Positions 26,798 through 36,374 of a stretch of DNA of 64,000 nucleotides are shown here, piece by piece. Under the pieces are notes generated by a model, which saw only the letters and a list, made by a program, of their open reading frames with translations, did not search any database and was not told the DNA's origin. This DNA comes from Nocardioides astragali (GTDB lineage Bacteria; Actinomycetota; Actinomycetes; Propionibacteriales; Nocardioidaceae). Made by a program: the position numbers and the translations under genes. The first letter of the stretch is position 1, and each line of letters opens with the position of its first letter. Location: NCBI RefSeq assembly GCF_024436375.1, contig NZ_JAFMZM010000001.1:62001-126000 (forward strand), in the 5' to 3' direction.

Positions 26798-28003
26798 GTG
26801 CCGGCCAACCCGTGGGAGCTGCGCGCCGACGTCCTACCGCTGGAGGCCGCGGCACAGCGCTGGACCGACATCGCGACGCTGATGGCACGCCGGGGCGACG
26901 AGATCGTCGACGCCGCCCGACGAGCCACCGAGGGCTGGGACGCGGCTGCGGCCGAGAGCTACGACCACCACCGACGCCAGGTGCTGGTCAACCTCGACCG
27001 GTTCACCACCCTGGCAGGCCAGATCTCCGGGTCGTTGCGGGCGATCAGCGCGATCATCACGTCCTACCAGAAGGAGCTCGACCAGGCCTGGACCAAGGTC
27101 GCGCTGGTCCCCCACGAGGTCGTGGGCGAGTCGCGCTACCTCGTCTTCCGCCCCGAGGCCGACGAGGACCGCGGCAAGGTCACGCGCGGGCAGGCGGAGG
27201 CCGACGAGATCCGACGCCGACTGACGCTGTCGCTCGACCAGGAGAGCACCCGGCTCCGGGCGGCACGGGCCGAGTTCGTCATGGTCAGCACCGAGCTCAA
27301 GACGCTGGCCGGCGCCACCTTCGCCCGGGGTCTGGCGCCGGGTGAGGAGGAGTCCGGTGTGGGCACGGTCCCGCCGGCGTCCACCTCGGTGCTCGGGTCG
27401 GCCCAGTCCGGGGTGGCCGGGGCGGCGGGGCTCCCCCCGATCGCTCCGATCTCGGTCTCCATGCCCGACCTCGCCGGCATCTCGCCGACCGGGTCGGCGC
27501 CGTTCGCCGCCACCGCCGCTGCCGGCATCACCCGGCGGAGCGGCGGCGGGCGTACGTCCAACGTCGTGCCCCCGATGGGTGGCATGGGCGTCGGAGCCAT
27601 GGGCGTGCGTGCGGGGGCGACGTCTGGTGGCGCGGCCGGTGGCCGCAGCGGGTCGCGCCGCCTCGCCACGCCGCAGCTGCACAAGCCCGCCGACGACGAG
27701 GCTGCGCGGATCGCGCGGGAGAAGGCCGCCGCCGCGCAGGCGGAGAAGGAGGCCAAGCGGGCCGCGCTCGCCGAGAAGCGGGCCGAGCGAGCCGCCCGCA
27801 AGGCGGAGCGCCAGGCGGAGAAGGCGCGCGAGAAGACGGACGACCGCGCCGAGCGGGAGCAGCTGGGGGAGGAGGAAGCGTCCGCGGAGCCGGACGCCGA
27901 CGAGCTCACCCACCAGGGCGACGAGGAGCCCGGCGACCGCCCGGCGGCCATCACGGTCGTCCACTATGCGCCCGGCGAGGAGCCCGAGGAGCCGCGCCGG
28001 TAG
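26798..28003 (+). CDS. WXG100-like protein with charged repeat tail
   Basis: 401 residues. The first ~190 are helical, with a WDA turn ([18 protein letters not shown]) in the place of the WXG motif, and a long helix [20 protein letters not shown]. Residues about 200-300 are Gly/Ser/Pro-rich. Residues about 300-375 are a Lys/Ala/Glu/Arg-rich single-helix-like tract ([20 protein letters not shown]), then an acidic tail. It follows the small gene by one base. Likely the large partner of the 117-residue protein. No signal peptide. Function unknown. Confidence 0.75.
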   Translation: MPANPWELRADVLPLEAAAQRWTDIATLMARRGDEIVDAARRATEGWDAAAAESYDHHRRQVLVNLDRFTTLAGQISGSLRAISAIITSYQKELDQAWTKVALVPHEVVGESRYLVFRPEADEDRGKVTRGQAEADEIRRRLTLSLDQESTRLRAARAEFVMVSTELKTLAGATFARGLAPGEEESGVGTVPPASTSVLGSAQSGVAGAAGLPPIAPISVSMPDLAGISPTGSAPFAATAAAGITRRSGGGRTSNVVPPMGGMGVGAMGVRAGATSGGAAGGRSGSRRLATPQLHKPADDEAARIAREKAAAAQAEKEAKRAALAEKRAERAARKAERQAEKAREKTDDRAEREQLGEEEASAEPDADELTHQGDEEPGDRPAAITVVHYAPGEEPEEPRR

Positions 28004-28013
28004 ATTGGGGGCC

Positions 28014-30329
28014 GTGCCCGAGACGAGCGTCCACCGGTCCGCATCCACCATCTCCGGCGCCTCTGGCACCCTCGACACGGTCGCGGCGGCCTCGGTCGAC
28101 GCCGAGCGCGAGCAGCCGTGGGCCGACCTGGGCCTGAAGGCCGACGAGTACGCCCGCATCCGCGAGATCCTCGGGCGGCGTCCGACCAGCTCGGAGCTGG
28201 CGATGTACTCGGTGATGTGGAGCGAGCACTGCTCCTACAAGTCGACCAAGGTGCACCTCAAGCAGTTCTCCGAGATCCCGCAGGAGACGCCGGTCGGCAA
28301 GATGCTGGCGGGCATCGGCGAGAACGCCGGCGTCCTCGACATCGGCCAGGGCTACGCCGTGACGTTCAAGGTCGAGAGCCACAACCACCCGTCGTTCGTC
28401 GAGCCCTACCAGGGGGCCGCCACCGGGGTCGGCGGCATCGTGCGCGACATCCTCGCGATGGGCGCCCGGCCGGTCGCGGTCATGGACCCGCTGCGCTTCG
28501 GCCCGCTCGACGCACCCGACACCGCGCGCGTGCTGCCCGGGATCGTCGCGGGTGTGGGTGGCTACGGAAACTGCCTCGGCCTGCCCAACATCGGCGGCGA
28601 GGCCGTCTTCGACGAGACCTATCTCGGCAACCCGCTGGTCAACGCGCTGTGCGTGGGCGTGCTCCGCCACGAGGACCTCCACCTGGCGAAGGCTTCCGGC
28701 GTCGGCAACCAGGTCGTCCTCTACGGCGCCCGCACCGGTGGCGACGGCATCGGCGGCGTCTCCGTCCTCGCGAGCGAGACCTTCGACGAGGGCGGCCCTG
28801 CGAAGCGGCCGAGCGTCCAGGTCGGCGACCCGTTCATGGAGAAGCTGCTCATCGAGTGCACGCTCGAGCTCTTCGCCGCCGGCGTGATCGCCGGGATCCA
28901 GGACCTCGGCGGCGCCGGGCTCTCGTGCGCCACGTCCGAGCTCGCCTCGGCCGGCGACGGCGGCATGCACGTCGAGCTCGACAAGGTGCCGCTGCGCGAC
29001 TCCACGCTCGCTCCCGAGGAGATCCTCATGAGCGAGTCGCAGGAGCGCATGATGGCGGTCGTCGAGCCCGACGACGTCGACGCCTTCATGGCGATCTGCG
29101 AGAAGTGGGACGTCGAGGCCGTCGTGGTCGGCGAGGTCACCGACACCGGCCGCCTGCACATCGACTGGCACGGCGAGCGCGTGGTCGACGTACCTCCGCG
29201 GTCGGTGGCCCACGACGGCCCGACCTACCAGCGCCCCTTCGCTCGCCCCGACTGGCAGGACGCGCTCCAGGCCGACCGCGCCGAGGTGCTGGACCGCCCG
29301 TCCTCGGGCGCCGACCTGCGCGAGACGCTGCTGCGGCTGGTGGCCAGCCCCAACCTGTGCGACAAGTCCTGGATCACCGACCAGTACGACCGCTACGTCC
29401 AGGGCAACACGGTCCTGGCCCAGCCGGCCGACTCCGGGATGGTGCGCGTCGACGCCGACACCAACCTGGGCGTCTCGGTCTCCACCGACTGCAACGGCCG
29501 CTTCGCCAAGCTCGACCCCTACGCCGGGGCCCAGCTCGCGCTGGCGGAGTCGTTCCGCAACGTCGCGACCGGTGGGGCCCGTCCGCTCGCGGTGTCGGAC
29601 TGCCTCAACTTCGGCTCGCCCGAGGACCCGGCGGTGATGTGGCAGTTCGCGGAGGCGTGCCGCGGCCTCAAGGACGCCTGCCTGGAGCTCGGCATCCCGG
29701 TCACCGGCGGCAACGTCAGCCTCTACAACCAGACCGGCGAGACGGCGATCCTGCCGACGCCCGTGGTCGCCGTCCTGGGTGTCATCGAGGACGTCACCCG
29801 GCGTACGCCGACCGGCTTCGGGGCCGGGGGCGAGCGGGTGTTCCTGCTGGGCGAGACCCGCGAGGAGCTCTCCGGGTCGGAGTGGGCGCACGTCGTGCAC
29901 GGCCACCTCGGGGGGCTCCCGCCGCAGCTCGACCTGGCCGCCGAGCAGGCACTCGCCTCGCTCCTGCAGGACGCGGCCCGCGGCGGTGTCGTCACCAGCG
30001 CTCACGACCTGTCCGACGGTGGCCTCGCGCAGGCGCTGGCGGAGTCGACCTTCAGCCGCGACATCGGCGTCTCGGTCTCCCTGGCACAGGTCGCCGGAGG
30101 CGATGGATTCGTCGCGCTGTTCGCCGAGTCGACCGCCCGCGCGGTGGTCACGGTGACCGACGACCGGGCGGACGCGCTCGTCGCCCTCGCCGAGCGCCAC
30201 GGCGTACCCGTCACGCCGCTCGGCCGCACCGGCGGCGACACGATCTCCGTCGACGGCCTCTTCGACGTGCCGGTCGCCGAGGTCAAGGAGGCGTGGCGGG
30301 CCACGCTCCCCTCGGTCCTCGGCTCCTGA
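28014..30329 (+). CDS. purL: FGAM synthase subunit PurL
   Basis: 771-residue synthase subunit that converts FGAR to FGAM with ATP, using ammonia from PurQ. Motifs include [19 protein letters not shown] near residue 63, [37 protein letters not shown], and [15 protein letters not shown]. The GTG at 28014 is 7 nt after TAGATT (28001-28006), which also includes the previous stop codon, so a leaderless start is possible. Separated from purSQ by the WXG-like locus. Confidence 0.98.
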   Translation: MPETSVHRSASTISGASGTLDTVAAASVDAEREQPWADLGLKADEYARIREILGRRPTSSELAMYSVMWSEHCSYKSTKVHLKQFSEIPQETPVGKMLAGIGENAGVLDIGQGYAVTFKVESHNHPSFVEPYQGAATGVGGIVRDILAMGARPVAVMDPLRFGPLDAPDTARVLPGIVAGVGGYGNCLGLPNIGGEAVFDETYLGNPLVNALCVGVLRHEDLHLAKASGVGNQVVLYGARTGGDGIGGVSVLASETFDEGGPAKRPSVQVGDPFMEKLLIECTLELFAAGVIAGIQDLGGAGLSCATSELASAGDGGMHVELDKVPLRDSTLAPEEILMSESQERMMAVVEPDDVDAFMAICEKWDVEAVVVGEVTDTGRLHIDWHGERVVDVPPRSVAHDGPTYQRPFARPDWQDALQADRAEVLDRPSSGADLRETLLRLVASPNLCDKSWITDQYDRYVQGNTVLAQPADSGMVRVDADTNLGVSVSTDCNGRFAKLDPYAGAQLALAESFRNVATGGARPLAVSDCLNFGSPEDPAVMWQFAEACRGLKDACLELGIPVTGGNVSLYNQTGETAILPTPVVAVLGVIEDVTRRTPTGFGAGGERVFLLGETREELSGSEWAHVVHGHLGGLPPQLDLAAEQALASLLQDAARGGVVTSAHDLSDGGLAQALAESTFSRDIGVSVSLAQVAGGDGFVALFAESTARAVVTVTDDRADALVALAERHGVPVTPLGRTGGDTISVDGLFDVPVAEVKEAWRATLPSVLGS

Positions 30330-30334
30330 CGCTC

Positions 30335-30427
30335 CACCATGGGATGTCGCTGAACCCGCACTTCCCCTGGTCAATTGATGCAGGGAAGTGCCTGTTCACC
30401 GACATCCCATGGTGAACAGGCACTCCC
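30335..30427. repeat. Two overlapping long hairpins between purL and the ABC permease
   Basis: A long imperfect hairpin pairs 30335-30369 with 30381-30414 around an 11-nt loop (one gap and three mismatches over 34-35 nt). A second exact hairpin pairs AGTGCCTGTTCACC (30387-30400) with GGTGAACAGGCACT (30411-30424), extendable to 30384-30427. They share one arm and exclude each other. The site is between convergent genes and probably acts as a bidirectional terminator or repeat element. Confidence 0.8.
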
Positions 30428-30445
30428 GCGCCGCCCGTACGGCCC

Positions 30446-31228
30446 TCAGCTGGACCGGCGCATCGCCCGTACGCCGACCCAGAGGCCGAGGGCAGCGACG
30501 ACCACCGCGCCGGCGAAACCGGCTGCCACGGTGTCCCAGGCGAACGAGCCGGCGAAGAGCGCCCGCACGGCCTCCACGACGTACGTCATCGGGTTGAGGT
30601 CCGAGGCGATCTGCAGCCACCGCGGCGCGCCATCGATCGGGAGCAGCACGCCCGCCAGCAGCAGCACCGGGAAGAGCAGCGTCTGCTGGACGGTCCAGAA
30701 CATCCAGTCCTGACCCTTGGCGGCCAGCGCGAGCGCGAACGACAGGGCGCCGATGCCGACGCTGAACAAGGACAGCACCCCCACACCCACCAGCACCCCG
30801 CCGACGTGCAGGTCGAAGCTGAACGGGGTCACGACGGCCAGGATGATGGCGGTCTGCATCAGCATCGGGACCACCTCCTTGAGCGCGCGGCCCACGAGCA
30901 GCGACGAGCGGCTGAGCGGGGACACGAGCTGCCGCTCGTGGGAGCCGGTCTGCATCTCCTCCATCAGGTTGGCCCCGGTGAACGACGCGCCCATCAGGCA
31001 CGTCATGGTCACGATGCCGGGCACGAACCACTGCAGCGCCGAGCCGGTCGCCAGGTCGGGCAGGAGCGGCGCGAACAGCGCCAGGAACACGAGGGGCTGG
31101 ATCATCGCGAAGATCACCGCCATCGGCTCGCGCCACACCGGCTTGAGCTCACGGTTCATCACGTTGAGGGTGTCGGCCACGAAGCTGCTCTTCGGGGTGT
31201 CCATCAGGGTCAGGTCCTGGGCGCTCAT
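30446..31228 (-). CDS. ABC-2 type transporter permease
   Basis: 260-residue membrane permease of the DrrB type, with about six helices and the ABC-2 signature MTYVVEAVRALFAGS near residue 205. It overlaps the ATPase gene by 4 nt. Exports an unknown compound together with the ATPase at 31225. Confidence 0.93.
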   Translation of the reverse strand: MSAQDLTLMDTPKSSFVADTLNVMNRELKPVWREPMAVIFAMIQPLVFLALFAPLLPDLATGSALQWFVPGIVTMTCLMGASFTGANLMEEMQTGSHERQLVSPLSRSSLLVGRALKEVVPMLMQTAIILAVVTPFSFDLHVGGVLVGVGVLSLFSVGIGALSFALALAAKGQDWMFWTVQQTLLFPVLLLAGVLLPIDGAPRWLQIASDLNPMTYVVEAVRALFAGSFAWDTVAAGFAGAVVVAALGLWVGVRAMRRSS

Positions 31229-32262
31229 GCTGCAACCTCGCTCTTCTCTCCGGCGGCCGGAGTCGTGTCGGTCTGGGGGGTCTCGGCGGCGTGCGCCTCG
31301 CGCAGGCTGCGTCCGGTGAGGTCGAGGAAGACGTCGTCGAGCGTCGGGCGCTGGACCTCCACGCGCGCCACCGGGGCGCCGAGGGCGGCCAGGTCGCCGA
31401 TCAGCTCGGCCACCAGCTCCGAACCGCCGGCGACGCGGATGCTCACCTGGGTGGAGTCGTGTTCCACGCGAGCGCCGGGGACACGACCGGCCCTGGCCGC
31501 TGCCGTCGCCGAGGCCTCCGACGTGCCGAAGCCCAGCCGCACCAGGTCGCCCAGTCCCGACTTGAGACGCGAGGCGGTGTCGTCGGCGATCACCAGCCCG
31601 TGGTCGATCACGATCACCCGGTCGGCGATCGCGTCAGCCTCCTCGAGGTAGTGCGTGGTCAGCACGATCGTGCTGCCGGTCTGGGCGTGCAGGCGCTGCA
31701 CGATGGACTGGAGGTTCGCCCGGTTCTGCGGGTCCAGCCCGGTGGAGGGCTCGTCCAGGAACAGAACGCGGGGCAGGTGCACCAGTCCCATCGCGATGTC
31801 GAGGCGACGCCGCTGCCCCCCGCTGAGCGTGGAGACCTTGCGGTCGGCCACGGCCCCCAGGTCGAGGTCGGCGATCAGCTCCTCGGCTCGCCGATGGGCG
31901 TCGCGGCGGGAGAGCCCGTGGGCCCGTCCCTGGCTGATCAGCTCGTCGCGTCCGCGTTGCTGGTGCCCTGCGCCGTTGCCCTGCCCGACGTAGCCGATCG
32001 CGCGGCGTACGTCCCGCTGGCCGGTGACCACGTCGTGCCCGGCGACGCTCGCCGAGCCGGAGGTGGGCGGGATCAAGGTGGTGAGCATGCGCAGAGTGGT
32101 CGACTTCCCGGCCCCGTTGGGCCCGAGGAAGGCGACCAGCTCGCCCTGCCCGATCTCGAGGTCGAGGCCCTTGACGGCCTCGACGGTCTGCTTGCGCGAG
32201 GTGAAGTGGCGGGTGAGGCCACGGGTCACGATCGCCGGTCCGGTGTTGTGGTGGTGGGTCAT
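31225..32262 (-). CDS. ABC transporter ATP-binding protein (DrrA-like)
   Basis: 345-residue nucleotide-binding subunit of a drug-export type ABC transporter. Walker A GPNGAGKSTTLRML, signature LSGGQRRRLDIAMGLV, Walker B VLFLDEPSTGLD, and the DrrA-type C-terminal extension (QRPTLDDVFLDLTGRSL). The start is an ATG at 32262. Divergent from the WYL regulator, which probably controls it. Confidence 0.95.
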   Translation of the reverse strand: MTHHHNTGPAIVTRGLTRHFTSRKQTVEAVKGLDLEIGQGELVAFLGPNGAGKSTTLRMLTTLIPPTSGSASVAGHDVVTGQRDVRRAIGYVGQGNGAGHQQRGRDELISQGRAHGLSRRDAHRRAEELIADLDLGAVADRKVSTLSGGQRRRLDIAMGLVHLPRVLFLDEPSTGLDPQNRANLQSIVQRLHAQTGSTIVLTTHYLEEADAIADRVIVIDHGLVIADDTASRLKSGLGDLVRLGFGTSEASATAAARAGRVPGARVEHDSTQVSIRVAGGSELVAELIGDLAALGAPVARVEVQRPTLDDVFLDLTGRSLREAHAAETPQTDTTPAAGEKSEVAA

Positions 32263-32284
32263 GGAGATGACGTTATGGACCCAT

Positions 32285-32303
32285 GCGGTCAGAATCTGTC
32301 CGC
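32285..32303. promoter_or_regulatory. Dyad operator between the ABC exporter and the WYL regulator
   Basis: GCGGTCAGAATCTGTCCGC: 9-nt arms around a central A with a single mismatch. It lies in the 62-nt divergent region and covers likely promoter positions for both genes, so it is the best candidate for WYL-protein binding and autoregulation. Confidence 0.55.
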
Positions 32304-32324
32304 ATTCGGAATATTCTTGGAGAC

Positions 32325-33278
32325 ATGAGCACGAGTGAACGGATGCTGCGGCTGCTGTCCCTGCTCCAGACCCACCGCTACTGGCCGGGCCCGGAGCTCT
32401 CCGACCGGCTGGAGGTGAGCCCCCGGACGCTGCGGCGTGACGTCGACCGCCTGCGGGAGCTCGGCTACACGGTGGACGCCGTGCGCGGCGCTGCCGGGGG
32501 CTACCAGCTGCGTGCCGGCGGGTCGCTCCCTCCGCTGCTGCTCGAGGACGAGGAGGCCGTGGCCATCGCCGTCGGGCTGCGCACGGCGGCCGCCGGAGCG
32601 GTCGCCGGGATGGACGACTGGTCGGTCCAGGCGCTGTCGAAGGTGCTCAGCCTGATGCCGCCGCGGCTGCGTCGCCAGATGGACGCAGTGGCCTCCCAGA
32701 CGGACTCGCCCGGGCCGTGGGAGGGAGCGCCGGTCTTCGACGCCGCGGTGCTCACCACGCTGGCCCAGGCGTGCCGCGACAGTGAGCTCCTCCGCTTCGA
32801 CTACACCGCGCGCGAGGCGGAGGTGACCCATCGCCGGGTCGAACCCCTCCGCCTCGTCTCGCTCGGGCGACGCTGGTACCTCGTCGCCTGGGACCGCGAC
32901 CGACTCGACTGGCGCAGCTTCCGGCTCGACCGGATCTCCGCCCCCGAGCCGACCGGCCAGCGGTTCCGAGCGCGCGAGCTTCCCGCAGAGGACGCGCTCG
33001 CCTTCGTCCGCCAGGGCATCCGGCAGATGCCCCAGCGCTACGCCGTACGTGTCCGCGTCGCGATGCCCGCCGACACCCTTGCCGGCCAGGTCGGCCGCTG
33101 GGGCACGGTGACGCCGGACGGTGACGGCTGCGTGCTCGAGATGAACGTCGACGACCTCGACTGGCCCGTGATGGTGCTGGCTGGCTCCGGAGCCGCCTTC
33201 GTCGTCCAGTCACCGCCCGAGCTGGCGGAGCGGATCGCCGAGGTCGGGGAGCGGTTCTCGCAGGTCGCGAGTGCCTGA
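32325..33278 (+). CDS. YafY/WYL-domain transcriptional regulator
   Basis: 317-residue regulator. The N-terminal HTH_11 winged helix (LLSLLQTHRYWPGPELSDRL, then SPRTLRRDVDRLRELGYTVD) is followed by a WYL domain (GRRWYLVAWDRDRLDWRSFRLDRI) and a WCX C-terminal extension. The ATG at 32325 follows TTGGAG. Related proteins respond to nucleotides or small ligands and regulate neighbouring exporters. Its 3' end overlaps the decayed MFS gene on the other strand by 69 nt. Confidence 0.92.
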   Translation: MSTSERMLRLLSLLQTHRYWPGPELSDRLEVSPRTLRRDVDRLRELGYTVDAVRGAAGGYQLRAGGSLPPLLLEDEEAVAIAVGLRTAAAGAVAGMDDWSVQALSKVLSLMPPRLRRQMDAVASQTDSPGPWEGAPVFDAAVLTTLAQACRDSELLRFDYTAREAEVTHRRVEPLRLVSLGRRWYLVAWDRDRLDWRSFRLDRISAPEPTGQRFRARELPAEDALAFVRQGIRQMPQRYAVRVRVAMPADTLAGQVGRWGTVTPDGDGCVLEMNVDDLDWPVMVLAGSGAAFVVQSPPELAERIAEVGERFSQVASA

Positions 33279-34538
33279 CCGGTCAGATGGCCGGGCCGGC
33301 GCCTGTGGCTGCTCCTGCGCCCGCACCCACTCCGACGGCTTGGGCACTGAGCGGATCGAGCGGCTCGAGCTGAGCACGAGTGCCAGGAGGGCGGTGCATG
33401 CAACGAGGATGCTCATGGTCGACTGACCGCCCAGCCGTTCGAGAAGCCAGCCGCCGAGGATGGGTGACAGCGGCATGACTGACATCGAGGCGAACTGGCT
33501 CGCCGACGAGACGCGTCCCTGCAGGTGGTCGGGGGTCACCGCCATCCGGTAGGAGCCGATGCCGGCGTTGCCCACCGGGTTGAGCAGCAGGAAGAAGAAC
33601 GTGCAGACGCAGGCCACGGCCGGACCGGACGACAAGGTCAGCGGCACCAGTGGCAGGCAGCACATCCAGCCGATGATCACGGTGAGGGCTCACGTCGGCA
33701 GTCGGTGGATGACGCCCGGAGCGAGTGCGGCGCCGAGGAGACCACCCACCCCGGCGGCCGTCGAGACGAGCCCGATCTGGGTCGCCGGAACGTCCTCCTG
33801 GACCATCCGCAGGACGACCACGAAGAAGATCGCGTTGGAGACAAGGTTGGTGAGCGAGGCCCACACGAGCAGCGTCCTGAAGAACGGCTGCGCCCACATG
33901 AAGCGGAAGCCTCCGGCGAGCTGACGACGCAGCGTTTCATGCTGCCGGCGAGGTGCGGAGAGGTCGGTGCGGATCCGGCTCACGGTGACGCACGCGACGG
34001 CGAACGAGACCGCGTCGGCAGCGAAGGGCAGCCATCGCGTGACGGCGTACAACGCGCCTCCAAGAGGTCCGCCAAGGAGCGAGGCGACGTGCTGGCGCGC
34101 CTGGTTCTGGCTCAGCGCCGTGGGCAGGTCATCGGTGGGGACGACCGACCTGATCGCCGACGTCTGCGCGGGACTGTAGGCGCCAGCCGCGACACCGCTC
34201 ACGACGGCGACGGCGAGGAGGTGCGGGAGCGTGAGCCTTCCGAGGGCTCCGGCCACCGCCAGCGAGGAGTACGCCGCACAGCCGGTGGCGCTGGCGAGGA
34301 CCATGATGCGACGGCGGTCGAGACGGTCGGCCAGCGCGCCGGCAGGCAGCAGCATCGCGCACAGGCCGCCCAGGTAGGCGGCTTCCACGAGTGCGGCGGT
34401 GATCGCTGATCCGCTGATGGCGTAGGCGATCAAGGGAAAGACGAACATCGACAGCGCGCTGCCCAGCTCGCTGATCGTGTCGCCGATCCACAGCACCGTG
34501 AAGTCGCGGTTGCGAGCGAGCTGTCGGTATCCCGGCAT
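33210..34538 (-). pseudogene. MFS exporter interrupted by an in-frame TGA
   Basis: Major facilitator superfamily exporter (Enterobactin/Tet-like, about 442 codons). The first ~281 residues (from MPGYRQLARNRDFTVLWIGD) end at a TGA at 33690-33692. The same frame continues immediately through GCC-CTC-ACC and reads on for a further ~160 codons with the missing transmembrane helices. So one nonsense codon (probably from CGA) splits the gene, unless the TGA is a sequencing error. The C-terminal half could restart at a GTG at 33680. The ATG at 34538 is the better start; an upstream TTG at 34574 is also open. Confidence 0.75.
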
Positions 34539-34541
34539 ATA

Positions 34542-34557
34542 CGCACCATATGGTGCG
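34542..34557. promoter_or_regulatory. 16-bp palindrome between the MFS gene and the ArsR-type regulator
   Basis: CGCACCATATGGTGCG is a perfect palindrome immediately upstream of the MFS ATG on the minus strand. Additional repeats TTGCGCAA and TGCGCAAT follow at 34568-34590. The arrangement suits a repressor binding site. Confidence 0.55.
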
Positions 34558-34594
34558 CACTTAATGTTGCGCAATAGTGCGTGCGCAATTCGGG

Positions 34595-34600
34595 TACGGT
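34595..34600 (+). promoter_or_regulatory. Leaderless -10 element of the ArsR-type regulator
   Basis: TACGGT followed by 6 nt and the ATG at 34607. Confidence 0.5.
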
Positions 34601-34606
34601 AGGTGC

Positions 34607-35179
34607 ATGGCCGACCTCCAGCCCGTCAACGACCCCCGCGTGCTCCGTGCCCTGGCGCATCCGGTCCGGGGACGGATCCTGGACGAGATCGAGGCATCGG
34701 GCCCGGTCCGCGCGGCCGACGTGGCGCGCGAGCTCGGCATCCCCGCCAACCAGGCAAGCTTCCACCTGCGGCAGCTCGCCAAGTACGGGTTGATCGAGGA
34801 GGCGCCGGAGGAGGCTCGCGACAAGCGGGACCGGGTGTGGCGGGCAACCACGACGGCCTCACTCACCGTCAACCTGAGCGAGCTCGAGAGGGCGCCTGGG
34901 GGCAAGACCGCGGTCCACCTCTTCCGTCGGAGCAAGCAGGCGTGGGGCCACCACCTCGTGGACCGCGCGTTCGACACCCGCCACCCCAAAGGGAGCGGCG
35001 TCTTCACGTCCGCCGAGCACGCCCTGAAGCTGACCGACGCGGAGGCGGACGACCTGCGCAAGGAGCTCGACGCGCTCGTCGGGTCGTGGCAGGAGCGCAC
35101 GCGCGGTCGCGATTCCGAGCGCCGCACCTACGTGGTCTTCCACCTGCTGCAGCCCTACCCCGACGACGGCGGCAAGTGA
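34607..35179 (+). CDS. ArsR/SmtB-type winged-helix regulator
   Basis: 190-residue regulator. The N-terminus is an ArsR-type HTH (PRVLRALAHPVRGRILDEIE, then ELGIPANQASFHLRQLAKYG). The C-terminal ~100 residues are a helical dimer/effector region. No metal-binding Cys motif is visible, so it probably responds to another ligand. It is divergent from the decayed MFS exporter, its most likely target. It overlaps the hydrolase start by 4 nt. Confidence 0.9.
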   Translation: MADLQPVNDPRVLRALAHPVRGRILDEIEASGPVRAADVARELGIPANQASFHLRQLAKYGLIEEAPEEARDKRDRVWRATTTASLTVNLSELERAPGGKTAVHLFRRSKQAWGHHLVDRAFDTRHPKGSGVFTSAEHALKLTDAEADDLRKELDALVGSWQERTRGRDSERRTYVVFHLLQPYPDDGGK

Positions 35180-36012
35180 GACTGTCGCGACGCGCCGTTC
35201 TGGTCGCAGGTGCGATCGCACCCGTGGGCGCCTGCGGCAACCCCAGCGAGCCCGCCCGCACCGAAGACGGCCCTACCGAGGAGCACCCCGTGGAACGACT
35301 GGCCTACGGCGACGACCCCAGCCAGTGGGCCGACCTCCACCGGCCCGACGGCACGTCCCGCGGCGTCGTCGTCGTCATCCACGGCGGCTTCTGGCGAGCC
35401 CAGTACGACGCCTCGCTCGGCACGCCGCTCGCCGAGGACCTGGTCGCGCGCGGCTGGACCGCGCTCAACGTGGAGTACCGGCGCGTGGGCAACGGCGGTG
35501 GCTTCCCGGCCACCTTCGACGACGTCGCGGCCGCGATCGACCTGCTCGCCGACGCCGATGTCGACACCTCGCGCGTCGTCACCCTGGGTCACTCGGCCGG
35601 CGGCCACCTGGCCGCGTGGGCAGCCGCACGGACCAGGTTCGCGGCGTGGTCCGGGGGCGTCGAGGTCACCCACGTCGTCTCCCAGGCCGGCGTCCTCGAC
35701 CTGACGACGGCGCAGGAGGTCGGGCTCGGGGGCGGGGCGGTCGACGCGCTGATGGGCTCGAGCCCCGACCACGCGTCGTACGACCTCGCCGACCCGGCGC
35801 GCCACGTCCCGCTCGACGTACCCGTCTGGGCGGTCCACGCGCGCGACGACGACACCGTTCCCTACGAGCAGGCCACGACGTACGTCGCCGCGGCGACCGC
35901 AGCCGGCGCCCAGGCCACCCTGGTCGAGGTCACGGGCGGGCACTTCGGCGTGGTCGACCCGGCCAGCCCGGCCTGGGCCTCGATCCTCGAGGTGCTGGAC
36001 GGCATCGGCTGA
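35176..36012 (+). CDS. Lipoprotein alpha/beta hydrolase (kynurenine formamidase-like)
   Basis: 278-residue protein. N-terminus MRLSRRAVLVAGAIAPVGAC combines a twin-arginine motif with a lipobox (VGAC), so it is probably exported by Tat and lipid-anchored. The hydrolase core has the oxyanion HGGFW, NVEYR, nucleophile elbow GHSAGGHLAAW, Asp in VHARDDDTVPY, and His in VTGGHFGVVD, a complete catalytic triad. The GTG start overlaps the ArsR stop by 4 nt (GTGA). Substrate unknown. Confidence 0.88.
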   Translation: MRLSRRAVLVAGAIAPVGACGNPSEPARTEDGPTEEHPVERLAYGDDPSQWADLHRPDGTSRGVVVVIHGGFWRAQYDASLGTPLAEDLVARGWTALNVEYRRVGNGGGFPATFDDVAAAIDLLADADVDTSRVVTLGHSAGGHLAAWAAARTRFAAWSGGVEVTHVVSQAGVLDLTTAQEVGLGGGAVDALMGSSPDHASYDLADPARHVPLDVPVWAVHARDDDTVPYEQATTYVAAATAAGAQATLVEVTGGHFGVVDPASPAWASILEVLDGIG

Positions 36013-36023
36013 CCCGCGCCGAC

Positions 36024-36029
36024 TAGCCT
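36024..36029 (+). promoter_or_regulatory. Leaderless -10 element of the sterol-carrier-family gene
   Basis: TAGCCT followed by 6 nt and the GTG at 36036. Confidence 0.5.
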
Positions 36030-36035
36030 CGGACC

Positions 36036-36374
36036 GTGCCTGCCCGACTCAAGAAGCTCAACCCCGCCGAGCTCGCCGGCGCCGACACCCGTGCGCTGGT
36101 CAAGCACTACCTCGCCGTCCTCGAGGAGCGGGCCCCCGGACGATCGGTCGAGGTCCGGGTGCCTCCCTACGCCGCGGTCCAGGTGGTGCCCGGGGTGCGC
36201 CACACGCGTGGCACCCCGCCGGCGGTCATCGAGACGGACGCCGAGACCTGGCTCGCCCTCGCCACAGGTCGTACGTCGTGGCACCAGGCAGTGCACGACG
36301 GCATCGTCGTCGCGAGCGGCGAGCGGACTGACCTGTCGCCCTACCTCCCGTTGACCGAGCAGGACGACGCATGA
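36036..36374 (+). CDS. Sterol-carrier-family small protein
   Basis: 112-residue protein with the SCP2/MDMPI-C-like segment VRVPPYAAVQVVPGVRHTRG and VIETDAETWLALATGRTSWH. Homologues are widespread near purF in actinobacteria and are annotated as sterol carrier family proteins. GTG start. Overlaps the dehydrogenase start by 4 nt, implying coupling. Role unproven. Confidence 0.85.
   Translation: MPARLKKLNPAELAGADTRALVKHYLAVLEERAPGRSVEVRVPPYAAVQVVPGVRHTRGTPPAVIETDAETWLALATGRTSWHQAVHDGIVVASGERTDLSPYLPLTEQDDA

Noticed and set aside
24760..28003. A complete type VII secretion system
   Set aside because: No EccB, EccC, EccD, EccE or mycosin genes are present; only WXG/EspC-like proteins.
33690..33692. 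Selenocysteine at the in-frame TGA of the MFS gene
   Set aside because: MFS exporters are not selenoproteins, no SECIS-like hairpin follows directly, and the position suits an Arg codon.
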